Below are positions 63,371 to 64,000 of a stretch of 64,000 nt of DNA, piece after piece; within the stretch, counting starts at the first letter, position 1; every line of letters begins with the position of its first letter. The notes below the pieces were generated by a model. That model was not told the DNA's origin, did not search any database, and saw nothing but the letters and a program-made list of their open reading frames with translations. The stretch is from Candidatus Didemnitutus sp. (GTDB lineage: Bacteria > Verrucomicrobiota > Verrucomicrobiia > Opitutales > Opitutaceae), in assembly GCA_019634575.1 (NCBI GenBank), contig JAHCAY010000002.1, positions 62,001 to 126,000 on the forward strand, read 5' to 3'. A program made the translations under genes and the position numbers.

Positions 63371-64000
63371 TCAGAAAAACTTCTTCGCTTTGTCGAAAAA
63401 GCTCTTGGCCACCGGCTGGTCGACGTCGCCGCAGGCCTGCGAGAACTCCTCGAGCTTCTTGCGCTGGTCGCTGTTGAGCGAAGTCGGCACCTCGACGTGC
63501 ACGCGGATCAGCTGGTCGCCGTGCGCGCCGCCGCGCAGGTGCGGCATGCCGCGACCTTTCAGGCGGAACGTCGTGGCGGATTGCGTGCCGGCCGGGATTT
63601 TCAGCGTGGCCTTGCCCTGCAACGTCGGCACCTCGATCGTGCCGCCGAGCGTGGCGATGGTGAACTTGATCGGGATCTCCGTGAACAGGTCGTCGCCCTG
63701 CCGCTCGAAAATCTCGTGCTCCTTCACGTGCACGACGATGTAGAGATCGCCCGCCGAGCCGCCCATGGTGCCCGCCTCGCCGTTGCCGGCGGAGCGGAGC
63801 TTCGAGCCGGTGTCGACGCCGGGCGGGATGCGGACGTTGATCTTGGTCGTTTCCTGCACGCGGCCCTCGCCGTCGCACTTCGCGCACACGCGTTCGAAGC
63901 GCGCGCCGCTGCCGTGGCAGGTCGGGCACACCTGCCGCACGTGGAAAAAGCCGCGCGAAGTCGTGACCTGCCCCGCACCACGGCACGTCGGGCACGTCGT
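63371..64000 (-). CDS. dnaJ: molecular chaperone DnaJ (partial, N-terminus beyond window)
   Basis: 209 codons up to the right edge. The zinc-finger part is seen in its second half (CPTCRGAGQV, CPTCHGSG, CAKCDGEGRV), then the substrate-binding domains: KINVRIPPGVDTGSKLRSAGNGEAG, GDLYIVVHVKEHEIFERQGDDLFTEIPIKFTIATLGGTIEVPTLQGKATLKIPAGTQSATTFRLKGRGMPHLRG and HVEVPTSLNSDQRKKLEEF. The J domain and first zinc cysteines must lie past 64000. Hsp70 co-chaperone. Own terminator at 63316-63341. Confidence 0.96.
   Translation of the reverse strand, partial: TTCPTCRGAGQVTTSRGFFHVRQVCPTCHGSGARFERVCAKCDGEGRVQETTKINVRIPPGVDTGSKLRSAGNGEAGTMGGSAGDLYIVVHVKEHEIFERQGDDLFTEIPIKFTIATLGGTIEVPTLQGKATLKIPAGTQSATTFRLKGRGMPHLRGGAHGDQLIRVHVEVPTSLNSDQRKKLEEFSQACGDVDQPVAKSFFDKAKKFF

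Overview
The window is a high-GC chromosomal segment from a flagellated Gram-negative bacterium. It most likely belongs to Verrucomicrobiota, close to Opitutaceae. Supporting signs are a gene that looks like the Planctomycete/Verrucomicrobia conserved hypothetical family (52453-52884), a TonB-dependent receptor with the N-terminal LDKFVVTG-type segment usual in Opitutaceae, a GH127 arabinofuranosidase, ADP-heptose genes and a flagellar locus with P and L rings. Few start codons carry a GGAGG-type ribosome binding site, so many starts were chosen from family length, signal peptides or stop/start overlaps. Both window edges cut genes: an ABC ATPase on the left and DnaJ on the right.

Layout. 1-12,300: ABC ATPase, Smr protein, the repair pair AlkX/YcaQ-like glycosylase plus RecQ, a PadR-PspC stress unit that continues into two tiny coupled ORFs, an orphan fragment of a type IIL-like methyltransferase specificity domain, and a DUF885 hydrolase. 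12,300-20,850: GH127 enzyme, then cobalamin-riboswitch-controlled BtuB facing away from cobalamin-dependent MetH. 20,850-28,250: an accessory zone full of palindromic repeats, with AlkD, an AT-richer HEPN-type gene, a broken LOG-family fragment, a secreted protein of unknown function, the intact LOG gene, and a single-gene insertion lying between two copies of the 3' end of engB. 28,250-41,600: beta-helix protein, paralogue of the secreted unknown, YkgJ-type cysteine cluster protein, LolA-like protein, NUDIX, a large TonB receptor, membrane proteins and a LytS/LytTR two-component pair. 41,600-53,700: DUF192, M24 peptidase, HldE1-type kinase and GmhB, amidohydrolase, MutM, TlyA, NadK, EF-hand, M16 and Fur proteins. 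53,840-63,150: one minus-strand flagellar block in the order flgF-flgG-flgA-flgH-flgI-flgJ(N)-flgN-flgK-flgL-fliW-csrA-flagellin. The DnaJ gene closes the window.

Working together: the riboswitch links BtuB uptake to the cofactor that MetH needs; FliW-CsrA-flagellin form the known partner-switch circuit for flagellin translation; AlkX, RecQ, AlkD and MutM give a rich base-damage and crosslink repair set. The most unusual region is metH-engB. There one gene of unknown function (396 aa) sits in a 1.5 kb unit bounded by 249-bp direct repeats of the engB 3' end. Four mismatches are confined to the outer 31 bp of one repeat. That pattern suggests integration of a DNA circle carrying another strain's engB end. 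Several families of small palindromic repeats, some with apparent compensatory changes, are spread across the intergenic spaces, and one palindrome lies in frame inside metH.
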